Source: Rhodococcus jostii NBRC 16295 (GTDB taxonomy: Bacteria > Actinomycetota > Actinomycetes > Mycobacteriales > Mycobacteriaceae). From it: 38,594 bases of DNA. Positions 24,393-32,477 of this stretch are shown here, piece after piece. The number at the start of each line of letters is the position of its first letter. Within the stretch, counting starts at the first letter, position 1. The stretch covers positions 1 through 38,594 of the forward strand of contig NZ_BCWY01000082.1 of the NCBI RefSeq assembly GCF_001894825.1, read 5' to 3'. Below the pieces are notes generated by a model. It saw only the letters and a list, made by a program, of their open reading frames with translations, was not told the origin of the DNA and searched no databases. The position numbers were made by a program, and so were the translations under genes.

Positions 24393-25826
24393 ATGAAGCG
24401 GATCGGACATCGGGTGGCCGGAGCAGCCGGACCCGAAGACGAGCGTTTGCCGCTCGGAAAGTCGTACGTGTACGGGTTGCAGCACATCCTGACCATGTAC
24501 GGCGGAGTGATCGCGCCTCCCCTGATCGTCGGCGGCGCTGCGGGTCTGACCGGCGTCGAGATCGGCCTGCTCGTGTCGGCGGCATTGTTCGTCAGCGGCG
24601 CGGCCACACTCCTGCAGACCCTCGGAATTCCGTTCTTCGGGGCGAAGCTGCCACTGGTGCAGGGCATTTCCTTTGCCTCGGTGTCCACGATGGTGGCCGT
24701 GGCGGCCGGACCGGGCGGACTCCGCTCCGTGTTCGGCGCCATCATGGTCGCCGGCGCGATCGGTCTGCTGATCAGCCCGTTCTTCTGCAAGATCGTGCGC
24801 TACTTTCCGCCCGTCGTCACCGGGTCGATCATCACCGTCATCGGCATCTCGCTCCTTCCCGTCGCGGTGCGCTGGGCGATGGGCGGCAATGCCAAGGCTC
24901 CGGATTGGGGGTCGATGTCCAACATCGGCCTCGCCGGGTTCAGCCTGTTCGTCGTGTTGCTGGTGAGCCGTCTGGTCCAGGGAACGCTGTCCCGGCTGTC
25001 CATTCTGATCGGCATCGTCGTGGGCACCCTGTTCGCCGCACTGATCGGCAAGGCCGACTTCGGCGCCGTCGGGAAGGGCGCGATCTTCGAACTGCCGCAG
25101 GTGTTCTCGTTCGGCAGTCCCGTATTCCAGATCGGCGCGATCATCTCCATGACCGTGGTGATCCTCGTGATCATGACCGAGACGACGGCCGACATCCTCG
25201 CGGTCGGCGAGATCGTCGGGACGAAGGTCGATGCACGCCGGGTCGGTGACGGTCTCCGCGCCGACATGCTCGCCACCACCGTGGCGCCGGTGTTCGGAAC
25301 GTTCCCGGCCAGTGCGTTCGCGCAGAACGTCGGGCTCGTCGCGATCACGGGGATCAAGAGCAGATACGTCGTCGCGGCCGGCGGCTCGGTTCTGTTCGCC
25401 CTCGGACTCTTTCCCGTGCTCGGGCGTCTGGTGGCCTCCGTGCCGCTACCCGTCCTCGGCGGGGCGGGGATCGTCCTCTTCGGTTCGGTGGCGGCGAGCG
25501 GAATCCGGACACTGTCCAAGGTCTCGTACGACGGCAACCTCAACCTGGTGATCGTCGCGGTGGCCCTCGGGTTCGGTGTCATTCCGATCGCGGTCCCGGA
25601 GTTCTACTCGGCCTTCCCGGAATGGGTTCACATCGTCTTCGACTCGGGCATCAGTGCGGCGAGCATCGTCGCGGTACTGCTGAACATCCTGTTCAACGAG
25701 ATCAAGACCGGAAACAGAGCCACTCCCTCGGTGGTCTCGGCGGCACCACCGGTTCTCGTCGACCGCGCGGAGGCCGCGGATCGACCGGAAGCCACGGCAC
25801 GCACCACTGCCGTGCGCAATGAGTGA
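24393..25826 (+). CDS. NCS2-family xanthine/urate permease
   Basis: This 477-aa membrane transporter of the nucleobase-cation-symport-2 family has about 12-14 membrane segments. It starts with the family segment LPLGKSYVYGLQHILTMYGG. It also contains FFGAKLPLVQGISFASVSTM, the substrate-site ETTADILAVGEIVGTK, and the second family motif in PASAFAQNVGLVAITGIKSR. The operon context makes urate or xanthine the likely substrate, coupled to protons. The C-terminal tail after NRATPSVVSAAPP is hydrophilic. It starts 10 bases after the uricase stop with a GGAG site, and its stop overlaps the next gene by 8 bases. Confidence 0.93.
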   Translation: MKRIGHRVAGAAGPEDERLPLGKSYVYGLQHILTMYGGVIAPPLIVGGAAGLTGVEIGLLVSAALFVSGAATLLQTLGIPFFGAKLPLVQGISFASVSTMVAVAAGPGGLRSVFGAIMVAGAIGLLISPFFCKIVRYFPPVVTGSIITVIGISLLPVAVRWAMGGNAKAPDWGSMSNIGLAGFSLFVVLLVSRLVQGTLSRLSILIGIVVGTLFAALIGKADFGAVGKGAIFELPQVFSFGSPVFQIGAIISMTVVILVIMTETTADILAVGEIVGTKVDARRVGDGLRADMLATTVAPVFGTFPASAFAQNVGLVAITGIKSRYVVAAGGSVLFALGLFPVLGRLVASVPLPVLGGAGIVLFGSVAASGIRTLSKVSYDGNLNLVIVAVALGFGVIPIAVPEFYSAFPEWVHIVFDSGISAASIVAVLLNILFNEIKTGNRATPSVVSAAPPVLVDRAEAADRPEATARTTAVRNE

Positions 25827-26145
25827 ACCTCCGTATCAGCCCACACTGGCGCAGCTCCGCGCTTTCGCCGCCGTAGCCACCCATCTGCATTTCGGCTCGG
25901 CAGCAACCGATCTCGGGATCAGCCAACCCACTCTCTCACAGGGGCTGGCTGCTCTCGAGACCGGGCTCGGGGTCACCCTGATCCAGCGGACCACTCGCCG
26001 GGCGATCCTCACGACGATCGGCAGGCGACTGCTTCCGCACGCGCAGCGCACCCTCGACGGCACGGAGGAGTTCGTGGCCATGGCGTCGGGGCTGGCTTCG
26101 CTACCGGTCCCCGACTGCTCCGCCTTCCCGGCGACGATCGAGTAG
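25819..26145 (+). CDS. Truncated LysR-family regulator (OxyR-like DNA-binding domain only)
   Basis: This 108-aa product contains the LysR helix-turn-helix and linker helix. QPTLAQLRAFAAVATHLHF, AATDLGISQPTLSQGLAAL and LIQRTTRRAILTTIGRRLLP resemble OxyR closely. Family similarity stops near residue 90 (EFVAMASG), after which a short unrelated tail (PVPDCSAFPATIE) runs into a stop. The roughly 190-residue effector domain is missing; no part of it follows. The gene overlaps the permease stop (ATGAGTGA), so it is coupled to the urate operon, and its 3' end overlaps the convergent antiporter gene by 45 bases. It is likely a remnant left by a deletion, but a stand-alone DNA-binding protein is possible. 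Confidence 0.8.
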   Translation: MSEPPYQPTLAQLRAFAAVATHLHFGSAATDLGISQPTLSQGLAALETGLGVTLIQRTTRRAILTTIGRRLLPHAQRTLDGTEEFVAMASGLASLPVPDCSAFPATIE

Positions 26146-27354
26146 GCGCATGACCCTCGTCGCACTCACCCCGTGAACGACGACGGAGAGGACGACAGTG
26201 AAGGCCACCGTCGACCACAACCATTTCTGGTCATCCACGCCGGCTTCCGCAGCGGCGTAGGCGAGATAGTAGATCGACCCTATTCCGCGAACCCCGAAGA
26301 ATGCGGTGACCCGACGCTCGGGGCCGGACATCTCCTTGCAGCCCAGCAGCGAAACCCATCCCACCACGGGCCGGATGACGAGAACGAGGAGCACGGCCAC
26401 GAGAACCCCACCCCACGTCAGTTCCGCCAGCAGGCCCGACGTGAGCGCCACCCCGACCAGCAGCAGCACGGCGAGGGTCAGCACGTGTTCGAGTTGCTCG
26501 ATCAGGTTGTGCATCTCGGCGTGGTAGTCGTGGGCGCGTTCCGTCCGCCGGATGGCGACGGCGCAGGCGAAGACCGCGAGAAACCCGTATCCGCCCACCA
26601 ACTCGGTGAGACCGTAGACGGCGAACGTCGCGGCCAGCGCGAAGATGGGTTCGCTGCGTTCGGCGAGTCGCATGTGCGCGATCGGGAAGCGGAAGACGGC
26701 GCGGCCGAACAGATCACCGGCAATCCATCCGACGACCGCACCGATGACGATCTTGCCGATCAGCTCCCAGGCCACCCAGCCGACTATCCAGTTCTCGATC
26801 GGCCCCTCGGTGATCATGAACAGTGCCAGGTACACGAACGGGAAGGCGAGAGCGTCGTTGAGCCCGGCTTCGGAGGTGAGCGCGAAGCGGACCTCGTCGT
26901 CCTCCCGGTGAGATTCGCCGCCCGACGTGGGACCTTCCACCTGTACGTCGGATGCCAGCACCGGGTCGGTGGGCGCGAGGACGGCTCCGAGCAGGATCGC
27001 GACGGCCGGGGTCAACGCCGCCGCCCACCAGCCGACCAGTGCGACGGCAGCGATACCGAGGGGCATCGCGATCAGCAGCAGACGCCACGTCGAGTTCCAC
27101 GTCCGCCAACCCAATGGCCTGTCGATCGCCAATCCCACACCCATCAGCGCGACGATGACGCAGATTTCGCTCAGGTGCTCCGTCACAGCGGGATGCAGTG
27201 CCGGCGACAGGGTGCCCGTCCCCGACTCGCCGAGGAACAGCCCGACGCCCGCGCCGACCGCCAGGACGATCAGCGGCGCCGAGACGGCACGGTCCTGGAA
27301 CAGGTCCGGAACGGTGGCGGCGAGCAGAAGAGCCAGGCCGGCCGTCAGATACAC
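26101..27354 (-). CDS. Monovalent cation:proton antiporter (CPA1-type)
   Basis: This 417-aa membrane protein of the Na+/H+ exchanger superfamily has about 12 helices. Conserved segments are LLGAVLAPTDPVLASDVQVE and the ion-site region LTSEAGLNDALAFPFVYLAL with Asn-Asp. It also has FGVRGIGSIYYLAYA near the C-terminus, like the GxRG segment of CPA1 proteins. The reading frame is open far upstream, but that part is antisense to the macrodomain gene. I start at GTG 27354 (VYLTAGLALLLAA). A CTG at 27369 (LNTDLVYL) is an alternative. It lies 11 bases after the macrodomain stop. Role: pH and Na+ homeostasis. Confidence 0.88.
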   Translation of the reverse strand: MYLTAGLALLLAATVPDLFQDRAVSAPLIVLAVGAGVGLFLGESGTGTLSPALHPAVTEHLSEICVIVALMGVGLAIDRPLGWRTWNSTWRLLLIAMPLGIAAVALVGWWAAALTPAVAILLGAVLAPTDPVLASDVQVEGPTSGGESHREDDEVRFALTSEAGLNDALAFPFVYLALFMITEGPIENWIVGWVAWELIGKIVIGAVVGWIAGDLFGRAVFRFPIAHMRLAERSEPIFALAATFAVYGLTELVGGYGFLAVFACAVAIRRTERAHDYHAEMHNLIEQLEHVLTLAVLLLVGVALTSGLLAELTWGGVLVAVLLVLVIRPVVGWVSLLGCKEMSGPERRVTAFFGVRGIGSIYYLAYAAAEAGVDDQKWLWSTVAFTVVLSVVVHGVSATRVMRLLDRRREGGAVGDR

Positions 27355-27365
27355 GAGATCGGTGT

Positions 27366-27884
27366 TCAGTGCGGTCCACCCACCTCCGCGCGCAGCAACG
27401 TCGCCATCCGCGCGTCGAACGCCACGAACAGCACCCGGGGAATTCCGGCATCCGATTCGCGGACGGCACCGACCGCCTGCCGGACGGCGTCGTCCGCGGG
27501 CCAGCCGTACACGCCGGACGAGATCAGCGGGAACGCGACAGAGTGCGCGCCGAGGTCGGAGGCCACCGCCAGGCTGCTGGTGTAGGCGCTGCGCAGGGTG
27601 GCCGACCGATCGTCGGACGCGGAGTAGACGGGTCCGACGGTGTGGATCACCCACCGCGCGGGCAGCCGGCCCGCAGTCGTCGCCACCGCCTGTCCGGCGG
27701 GCAGACCGTCGTGCAGCGTGGTGGCCCGCAGCTGCCGGCATTCGGCGAGGATCTCGGGCCCACCGGCCCGGTGGATGGCGCCGTCCACACCCCCGCCGCC
27801 GAGCAGTCCCGAGTTGGCGGCGTTCACGATCGCGTCGACCTCGACGTTCGTGATATCTCCCTGCACTACCTCGATGGCGGTCAT
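27366..27884 (-). CDS. Macrodomain protein (ADP-ribose binding/hydrolase, MacroD-like)
   Basis: This 172-aa single macrodomain binds ADP-ribose or O-acetyl-ADP-ribose; relatives reverse mono-ADP-ribosylation. MacroD-type motifs are clear: VVQGDITNVEVDAIVNAANS, GLLGGGGVDGAIHRAGGPEI, the WVIHTVGPVYS strand and the phosphate-binding loop AFPLISSGVYGWP. The start ATG at 27884 is 7 bases after the benE stop, and the antiporter gene follows. No ADP-ribosyltransferase or sirtuin is adjacent, so its physiological target is unknown. Confidence 0.93.
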   Translation of the reverse strand: MTAIEVVQGDITNVEVDAIVNAANSGLLGGGGVDGAIHRAGGPEILAECRQLRATTLHDGLPAGQAVATTAGRLPARWVIHTVGPVYSASDDRSATLRSAYTSSLAVASDLGAHSVAFPLISSGVYGWPADDAVRQAVGAVRESDAGIPRVLFVAFDARMATLLRAEVGGPH

Positions 27885-27891
27885 CTCTACA

Positions 27892-29082
27892 TTATCGTCG
27901 CGACCCGACGGCGATCCGCACGATCAGTCCGGCGATCAGCGCCCAGAACGCAGACCCGATACCGAGGATCCCGACGCCCGAGGCGGCGATCAGGAACGTG
28001 ACGACGGCGCCTTCCCGTTCTCGGACGTCGTCGAGGGCGGAGGCCAGCGCCCCGCCGAGAGTGCCGAGGAGAGCGAGACCGGCAACGGCCTCCACAACAC
28101 CTTCGGGTGCCGCGGCGATGAGGGTGGCCACCGCGGCGGAACACGCCGCGAGCACCAGGTACGCCCAGCCCGCCGTGAACGCCGCGACCCACCGCCTCGT
28201 GGGATCGGGGTGGGCGGACGGCGCGGCGGCGAGAGCGGCGCTGATGGCGGCGAGGTTGATCGCGTGCCCACCGGCGGGCGCGCCCACCAGGGTCCCGACC
28301 CCGGTGACCAGCATCGCCGGCCGCCACGGCACCCGGTAGCCGAACGAGTTCATCACCGCTGTCCCGGGAATGTTCTGCGACGCCATGGTCACGATGTACA
28401 GCGGGACGGCGATCCCGATCATCGCCTGCCACGTCCACGCCGGTGCGGTGACGTCCAGCGACGGCAGCAGCGCGCTCGTGTCGAGTCCGTCGCCGCCGGA
28501 GACGAGACCGATCGCGATCACGACACCCGCGGCCGCGAATGCTGCCGGCACCGCCCACCGCGGCGAGTACCGCTGCAGAATCAGCCACACCAGGACCACG
28601 GGCGCGACGGCCAGCGGTGCGTCCCGCAGAGCGAGCACCGGCGCCAGGCACAGCGGCAACAGCACTCCCGCGAGCATCGCCTGCGCCAACGCGGAGGGGA
28701 TGGCCGCGATGAGCCTGCCCAGCCGCGGCCACAGCCCGGTGAGGATCACCGCCGCACCCACGACGACGAACGCGCCGACCGCCGCGGGCCAGCCACCGCT
28801 CACCGTTCCCGCACCGGCGAGAAGAGCGGCACCCGGCGTCGACCACGCCAACGTGATCGGCATGCGGTAGTGCCGCGATAACCACAGCATCCCCAGCGCC
28901 TGCGTCACACACAGCGCCAGCAGTCCCGACGCCGCCTGGGCGGAGTTTGCGCCCACCGCAGTCAATCCGGTGAGCACCACCGCGAACGAACTGGTGAAGC
29001 CCACCAGGGCGGTGACGATTCCGGCACTGATCGGCTGGGCGGCGGAATCGGGTGAACGCACGTCGCTGTCGGGCACAGACAT
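27892..29082 (-). CDS. benE: BenE-family benzoate/H+ symporter
   Basis: This 396-aa inner-membrane transporter has about 12 hydrophobic segments. BenE signatures include TALVGFTSSFAVVLTGLTAV, MPITLAWSTPGAALLAGAG, FVVVGAAVILTGLWPRLGRL, ASQNIPGTAVMNSFGYRVPW and GTLVGAPAGGHAINLAAISA. The start is ATG at 29082 (MSVPDSDVRSPD), 8 bases after a CAGAAT box, so the mRNA may be almost leaderless. Longer frames upstream overlap the divergent thioesterase gene. No benzoate degradation genes are in the window, so the substrate could be another aromatic acid. It heads an operon with the macrodomain and antiporter genes. Confidence 0.9.
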   Translation of the reverse strand: MSVPDSDVRSPDSAAQPISAGIVTALVGFTSSFAVVLTGLTAVGANSAQAASGLLALCVTQALGMLWLSRHYRMPITLAWSTPGAALLAGAGTVSGGWPAAVGAFVVVGAAVILTGLWPRLGRLIAAIPSALAQAMLAGVLLPLCLAPVLALRDAPLAVAPVVLVWLILQRYSPRWAVPAAFAAAGVVIAIGLVSGGDGLDTSALLPSLDVTAPAWTWQAMIGIAVPLYIVTMASQNIPGTAVMNSFGYRVPWRPAMLVTGVGTLVGAPAGGHAINLAAISAALAAAPSAHPDPTRRWVAAFTAGWAYLVLAACSAAVATLIAAAPEGVVEAVAGLALLGTLGGALASALDDVREREGAVVTFLIAASGVGILGIGSAFWALIAGLIVRIAVGSRR

Positions 29083-29127
29083 AGGACGCGATTCTGCCCG
29101 ACGCGTGGTCCCGGTGATCCGTGGCAT

Positions 29128-29140
29128 TAGGGTCGGGGCG
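29128..29140 (+). promoter_or_regulatory. Predicted -10 box giving a leaderless start at 29141
   Basis: TAGGGT (29128-29133), a common actinobacterial -10, is followed by 7 bases and the GTG at 29141. This places the transcription start at the GTG itself. Confidence 0.5.
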
Positions 29141-29602
29141 GTGAAACACGACGACGCCCCCGCGCTGCCGACCGCCGCCGACTTCCCCGCCCTGTGGCCG
29201 GTCCCGACCCGCTGGGAGGACAACGACCACTACGGGCACGTCAACAACGTCACGTACTACTCGTACTTCGACACGGCCGTCAACGGCTGGCTGATCGCGA
29301 CGACGGGCACCGACATCCGCGACCTGCCCGCCATCGGCGTGGTCGCCGAGACGTCCTGCAAGTACATCAGCGAACTGACGTTCCCGGACCGCGTGCAGGT
29401 GGGGTTGTCGATCGAGAAGCTGGGCACCCGGAGCATCGTGTATGCGCTCGCGATCTTCCGGGAGAACGACGACGCCCTCGAACTCGCGGCGCTCGGCCGC
29501 TTCGTGCACGTGTACGTGGACGCGAGGACCCGGAAGCCGGTGCCGATCCCTGCCGAAATTCGCAGCGCCGCAACCCTACTGGTGGTTCCGGACGCCGACT
29601 GA
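29141..29602 (+). CDS. Hotdog-fold acyl-CoA thioesterase (4HBT/YbgC-like)
   Basis: This 153-aa thioesterase has the family active-site segment RWEDNDHYGHVNNVTYYSYF, with Asp/His and the hotdog helix. Then come VVAETSCKYISELTFPDRVQ and LAALGRFVHVYVDARTRKPV. The family hydrolyses acyl- or aroyl-CoA. The start is GTG at 29141, giving VKHDDAPALPTAADFPALWP; frames open further upstream belong to antisense sequence of benE. Being divergent from a BenE-type transporter makes an aromatic acyl-CoA substrate conceivable, but this is only inference. Confidence 0.88.
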   Translation: MKHDDAPALPTAADFPALWPVPTRWEDNDHYGHVNNVTYYSYFDTAVNGWLIATTGTDIRDLPAIGVVAETSCKYISELTFPDRVQVGLSIEKLGTRSIVYALAIFRENDDALELAALGRFVHVYVDARTRKPVPIPAEIRSAATLLVVPDAD

Positions 29603-29624
29603 GCGTCCGGTACCGGTCAGCGGT

Positions 29625-30653
29625 TCAGCGTAGGCCCTCGGACTCCGCCGTGGCCACGGCACGGGCGATGATCCCGTCGATCAACGCGACGGTGGGCGCA
29701 CCGGTCTCGGCCTTGTTCCGGGGGTCGTCGATCACCCGGCGCAGGACGCCTTCGGCGATGATCGCCAGCTTCCACAACGCCAGGACGTGCCAATACCCCA
29801 CGTGCGTGACATCGCGTTTCGTGTGGTGGACGTACGCCTCCACCAGTTCGGCCCGGGTCGGGAATCCTTCGAGCGTGGACGCAGGAAACGGTCCGGGGTC
29901 CTCGTCGCCCGCCTCGGGCCAGTAGGCCAGCAACGCGCCGACGTCGGCGAGCGGGTCGCCCAGCGTGCACAGTTCCCAATCGACCACCGCGACCACTTCT
30001 CCCTCCTCCGGGGAGGTGATGACGTTGCTCAGGTGAAAATCGCCGTGCACCAACGACAGTTCGGCCTGCTCCGGCATGTTGCGCTGGAGGATGCCCGCCA
30101 GGTCCTCGATTGCCGGGACGTCCCGGGTACGGGACTTCTCCCACTGGTCTGTCCAGCGCTTCAACTGCCTTGCCGCGTAAGGCTTGTGGCTGGCCAGATC
30201 CTCCAGACCGGCATCCCGTAGATCGACCGCATGGATCTTCGCGAGGGCCTTCGGCATCGCGAGCCCGACGGCATTGCGCTGCTCGGGTGTCAGCTTCTTC
30301 GCCACCCCGACACTGTCGATCACCACCCCCGCGACATAGCTCATCAGCACGAGCGGCGCGTCCGTGACCTCCGGATCGTCGGTGAGCCCGAGGATCTTCG
30401 GCACCGGAACGTCGGATCCCTGTAGAGACGACAGAATCCGATGCTCCCGGACGACGTCGTGCGCCGATGCGAGCAGATGCCCGAGCGGTGGCCGCCGCAG
30501 CACCCACCGTCCACCACCCGCGTCGCTGACCGCGTACGTGAGATTCGATTGACCGTTTCCGATCCTCTCGAAGCTCAGCGGCGCGATCGCTCCCACACCG
30601 AGTCCGGCAATCCACGCAGAAACGGCATCTTCGTTCAGCCCCACAGCATTCAC
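29625..30653 (-). CDS. APH-family phosphotransferase (ACAD10-like kinase)
   Basis: This 342-aa protein of the aminoglycoside phosphotransferase/choline kinase fold shows a glycine-rich region FERIGNGQSNLTYAVSDAGG, the catalytic loop LSLVHGDFHLSNVI with Asp and Asn, and the metal-binding VAVVDWELCTLGDPLADVGA. The ERIGNGQSN start and the WELCTLGDP segment are typical of the FadE-associated/ACAD10-like subgroup linked to fatty-acid catabolism, not of antibiotic resistance. The start is GTG at 30653, exactly 7 bases after a TAGCAT box, suggesting leaderless translation. It converges on the thioesterase gene. The substrate is unknown. Confidence 0.88.
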   Translation of the reverse strand: MNAVGLNEDAVSAWIAGLGVGAIAPLSFERIGNGQSNLTYAVSDAGGGRWVLRRPPLGHLLASAHDVVREHRILSSLQGSDVPVPKILGLTDDPEVTDAPLVLMSYVAGVVIDSVGVAKKLTPEQRNAVGLAMPKALAKIHAVDLRDAGLEDLASHKPYAARQLKRWTDQWEKSRTRDVPAIEDLAGILQRNMPEQAELSLVHGDFHLSNVITSPEEGEVVAVVDWELCTLGDPLADVGALLAYWPEAGDEDPGPFPASTLEGFPTRAELVEAYVHHTKRDVTHVGYWHVLALWKLAIIAEGVLRRVIDDPRNKAETGAPTVALIDGIIARAVATAESEGLR

Positions 30654-30666
30654 GCGCTCGATGCTA
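30654..30666 (-). promoter_or_regulatory. Predicted -10 box giving a leaderless start at 30653
   Basis: On the minus strand TAGCAT (30666-30661) is followed by CGAGCGC and the GTG at 30653. The 7-base gap and the lack of a ribosome binding site point to a leaderless mRNA. Confidence 0.45.
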
Positions 30667-30720
30667 ACCGCTCCGGAGCCCGATCCGCGGGGAACCGGTC
30701 CGCACCGCAGGTCGCGGACC

Positions 30721-30726
30721 TAGGGT
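30721..30726 (+). promoter_or_regulatory. Predicted -10 box of the DoxX-like gene
   Basis: TAGGGT lies 42 bases before the GTG at 30769. It gives a leader of roughly 35 bases containing CTGGAGGGA, a normal ribosome binding site. The -35 region is not distinctive. Confidence 0.4.
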
Positions 30727-30768
30727 GGCAACAGTGAGGCCGCTTCGGCCGGAACTGGAGGGACGGAC

Positions 30769-31137
30769 GTGGAAGTTTTCCTCATCGTGTGCGGCGTGCT
30801 CCTCGCCGTGAGTGCCGTCGCCGTGAGCATTCCCAAGCTGAGATTGAAGGGAACCGCGTGGACCGGGTTGCAGGCCCGGGGGCTGAGCGGGCAACAGGTC
30901 CGGCTGATCGGTGTGGCGGAACTCGCCGGCGGCGTCGGCGTCCTCGTCGGCCTGTACTGGACACCGCTGGGGGTGATCGCGGCGGTCGCGCTGCTGATCC
31001 TGCTCCTGTGCGCTGTCGCCTTCCACGTCAGGAACGGCGACTACGGCAATCCCGACACGCGGGCGGTCGCGATGCCCGCCGTGTACCTGGCAGTGCTGGC
31101 CGTTCTCGCCTCGATCGGGTTCGTGTTCGCGGGGTGA
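30769..31137 (+). CDS. DoxX-like four-helix membrane protein
   Basis: This 122-aa integral membrane protein has four hydrophobic segments (VFLIVCGVLLAVSAVAV, LIGVAELAGGVGVLVGLY, VIAAVALLILLLCAVAFHV, VAMPAVYLAVLAVLASIGF). The first loop contains KGTAWTGLQARGLSGQQVRL. The layout and the GVAELAGGVGVL motif fit the DoxX-like (DUF4267/DoxX_2) group, whose function is poorly known. GTG at 30769 follows CTGGAGGGA. It stands alone between the kinase promoter and the bkd promoter region. Confidence 0.8.
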   Translation: MEVFLIVCGVLLAVSAVAVSIPKLRLKGTAWTGLQARGLSGQQVRLIGVAELAGGVGVLVGLYWTPLGVIAAVALLILLLCAVAFHVRNGDYGNPDTRAVAMPAVYLAVLAVLASIGFVFAG

Positions 31138-31379
31138 TCCGGGTTCCCGGACCCTTGCAGCAACAACCTGACATGGGGGGAGTCCGAACTGGTCATTAGA
31201 CGCAGTATGACACCCGCCTGACCCCCAAAACTGGGCAATGTGCTCGATCGCGGCGGTGCCCCTTGCGCACTTCGCGTTCTCGTGGATGCTGTGAAGTAGG
31301 ACACACACTTGCCCTACCGCAGTACACGTCTCCCACGAACCCACAAGGTTCACGGACTCGACAACGCGAGGTGAATCCG
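31138..31379. promoter_or_regulatory. Promoter region of the bkd operon
   Basis: This 242-base gap contains AT-richer stretches such as GGTCATTAGACGCAGTATGACA and must hold the bkd promoter. I cannot place convincing -35/-10 boxes or a palindromic operator. There is no divergent Lrp/AsnC regulator next to it, unlike many bkd loci. Confidence 0.4.
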
Positions 31380-32477
31380 ATGGTCGACAAGATTGCCTAT
31401 CCGGTCCAGCTCATCCAGCCGGACGGCCGACGGGTCTTCAGACCCGACTACACCAGCCTGGTCCGCGACATCGGACCCGAACAACTGCGCGACCTCTACG
31501 AAGACCTCGTGGCCACGCGTCGGATGGATGTCGAGGCGGTGGCCCTGCAACGCCAGGGTGAACTGGGACTCTGGGCCCCGATGCTCGGCCAGGAAGCCGC
31601 GCAGGTCGGCTCGGCCCGCGCTCTCCGCCCCGACGACTACGCGTTCATCAGCTATCGCGAACACGCCGTCGCCTACTGCCGGGGCGTGGACCCGGGGGTG
31701 ATGACCCGCATGTGGCGGGGATGCGCCCATTCCGCCTGGGATCCGAGTTCGGTGAACGTGACGAACCCCGCGATCGTCGTCGGCTCCCAGGGGCTGCACG
31801 CCACCGGGTACGCGATGGGCGCCCATCTCGACGGCGCGGAGATCGCGACGATCGCCTACTTCGGCGACGGCGCCACCAGCCAGGGCGACCTCGCCGAGGC
31901 CCTCGGATTCTCGATGAGCTTCAACGCGCCGGTCGTATTCTTCTGCCAGAACAACCAGTTCGCGATCAGCGAACCGGTCCGCCTGCAGAGTCCCGTCCCC
32001 ATCGCACAGCGCGCCGCCGGGTACGGCATGCCCGCACTCCGGGTGGACGGCAACGACGTTCTCGCGGTCCTCGCGGTGACCCGTCAGGCCACCCAGCGGG
32101 CACGGGACGGCAGCGGGCCGACGTTCATCGAGGCCATCACGTACCGCATGGGCCCCCACACCACGTCGGACGACCCCACCCGGTACCGCGCGGCGGCGGA
32201 GACGGAGGTCTGGAAGGCCCGCGACCCGATCGACCGGATGAGGCGACTCCTCGACCGCGAGGGCCTGCTCGACGACGCTTTCCTCGCCCGGGTGCAGGCC
32301 ACTGCCGACGACGTCGCGGCCCGACTGCGGTCCGGGACCGTCGAGGCGCCCGACCCCGCGCCGCTCGACGTGTTCGAGCACGTGTATTCCACCGACCACC
32401 CGCTCATCGACGAGGAACGCGAGCAGTACGCCGCGTACCTCGCAGGCTTCGCCGGCATCGAGGAGGCACTGTCATGA
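31380..32477 (+). CDS. bkdA: Branched-chain 2-oxoacid dehydrogenase E1 alpha subunit
   Basis: This 365-aa thiamine-diphosphate enzyme subunit decarboxylates 2-oxoacids. The TPP-binding motif spans FGDGATSQGDLAEALGFS through FFCQNNQFAIS. Other family segments are GELGLWAPMLGQEAAQVGSA, FISYREHAVAYCRGV and the phosphorylation-loop-like YRMGPHTTSDDPTRYR. The frame opens upstream, but ATG 31380 with GCGAGGTG before it gives the standard start. Actinobacterial pyruvate dehydrogenase normally uses a homodimeric AceE, so this alpha/beta form most likely acts on branched-chain ketoacids; pyruvate is the alternative. Its stop overlaps the E1 beta start (ATGA). Confidence 0.9.
   Translation: MVDKIAYPVQLIQPDGRRVFRPDYTSLVRDIGPEQLRDLYEDLVATRRMDVEAVALQRQGELGLWAPMLGQEAAQVGSARALRPDDYAFISYREHAVAYCRGVDPGVMTRMWRGCAHSAWDPSSVNVTNPAIVVGSQGLHATGYAMGAHLDGAEIATIAYFGDGATSQGDLAEALGFSMSFNAPVVFFCQNNQFAISEPVRLQSPVPIAQRAAGYGMPALRVDGNDVLAVLAVTRQATQRARDGSGPTFIEAITYRMGPHTTSDDPTRYRAAAETEVWKARDPIDRMRRLLDREGLLDDAFLARVQATADDVAARLRSGTVEAPDPAPLDVFEHVYSTDHPLIDEEREQYAAYLAGFAGIEEALS

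Noticed and set aside
27355..27741. N-terminal extension of the antiporter frame
   Set aside because: It is a shifted reading on the same strand as the macrodomain gene, very Arg-rich, with no membrane segment. The antiporter begins near 27354.
31136..31154. CCGGG-TT-CCCGG inverted repeat after the DoxX-like gene as a terminator
   Set aside because: The loop is only two bases and no T-rich tail follows. A stable hairpin is unlikely.
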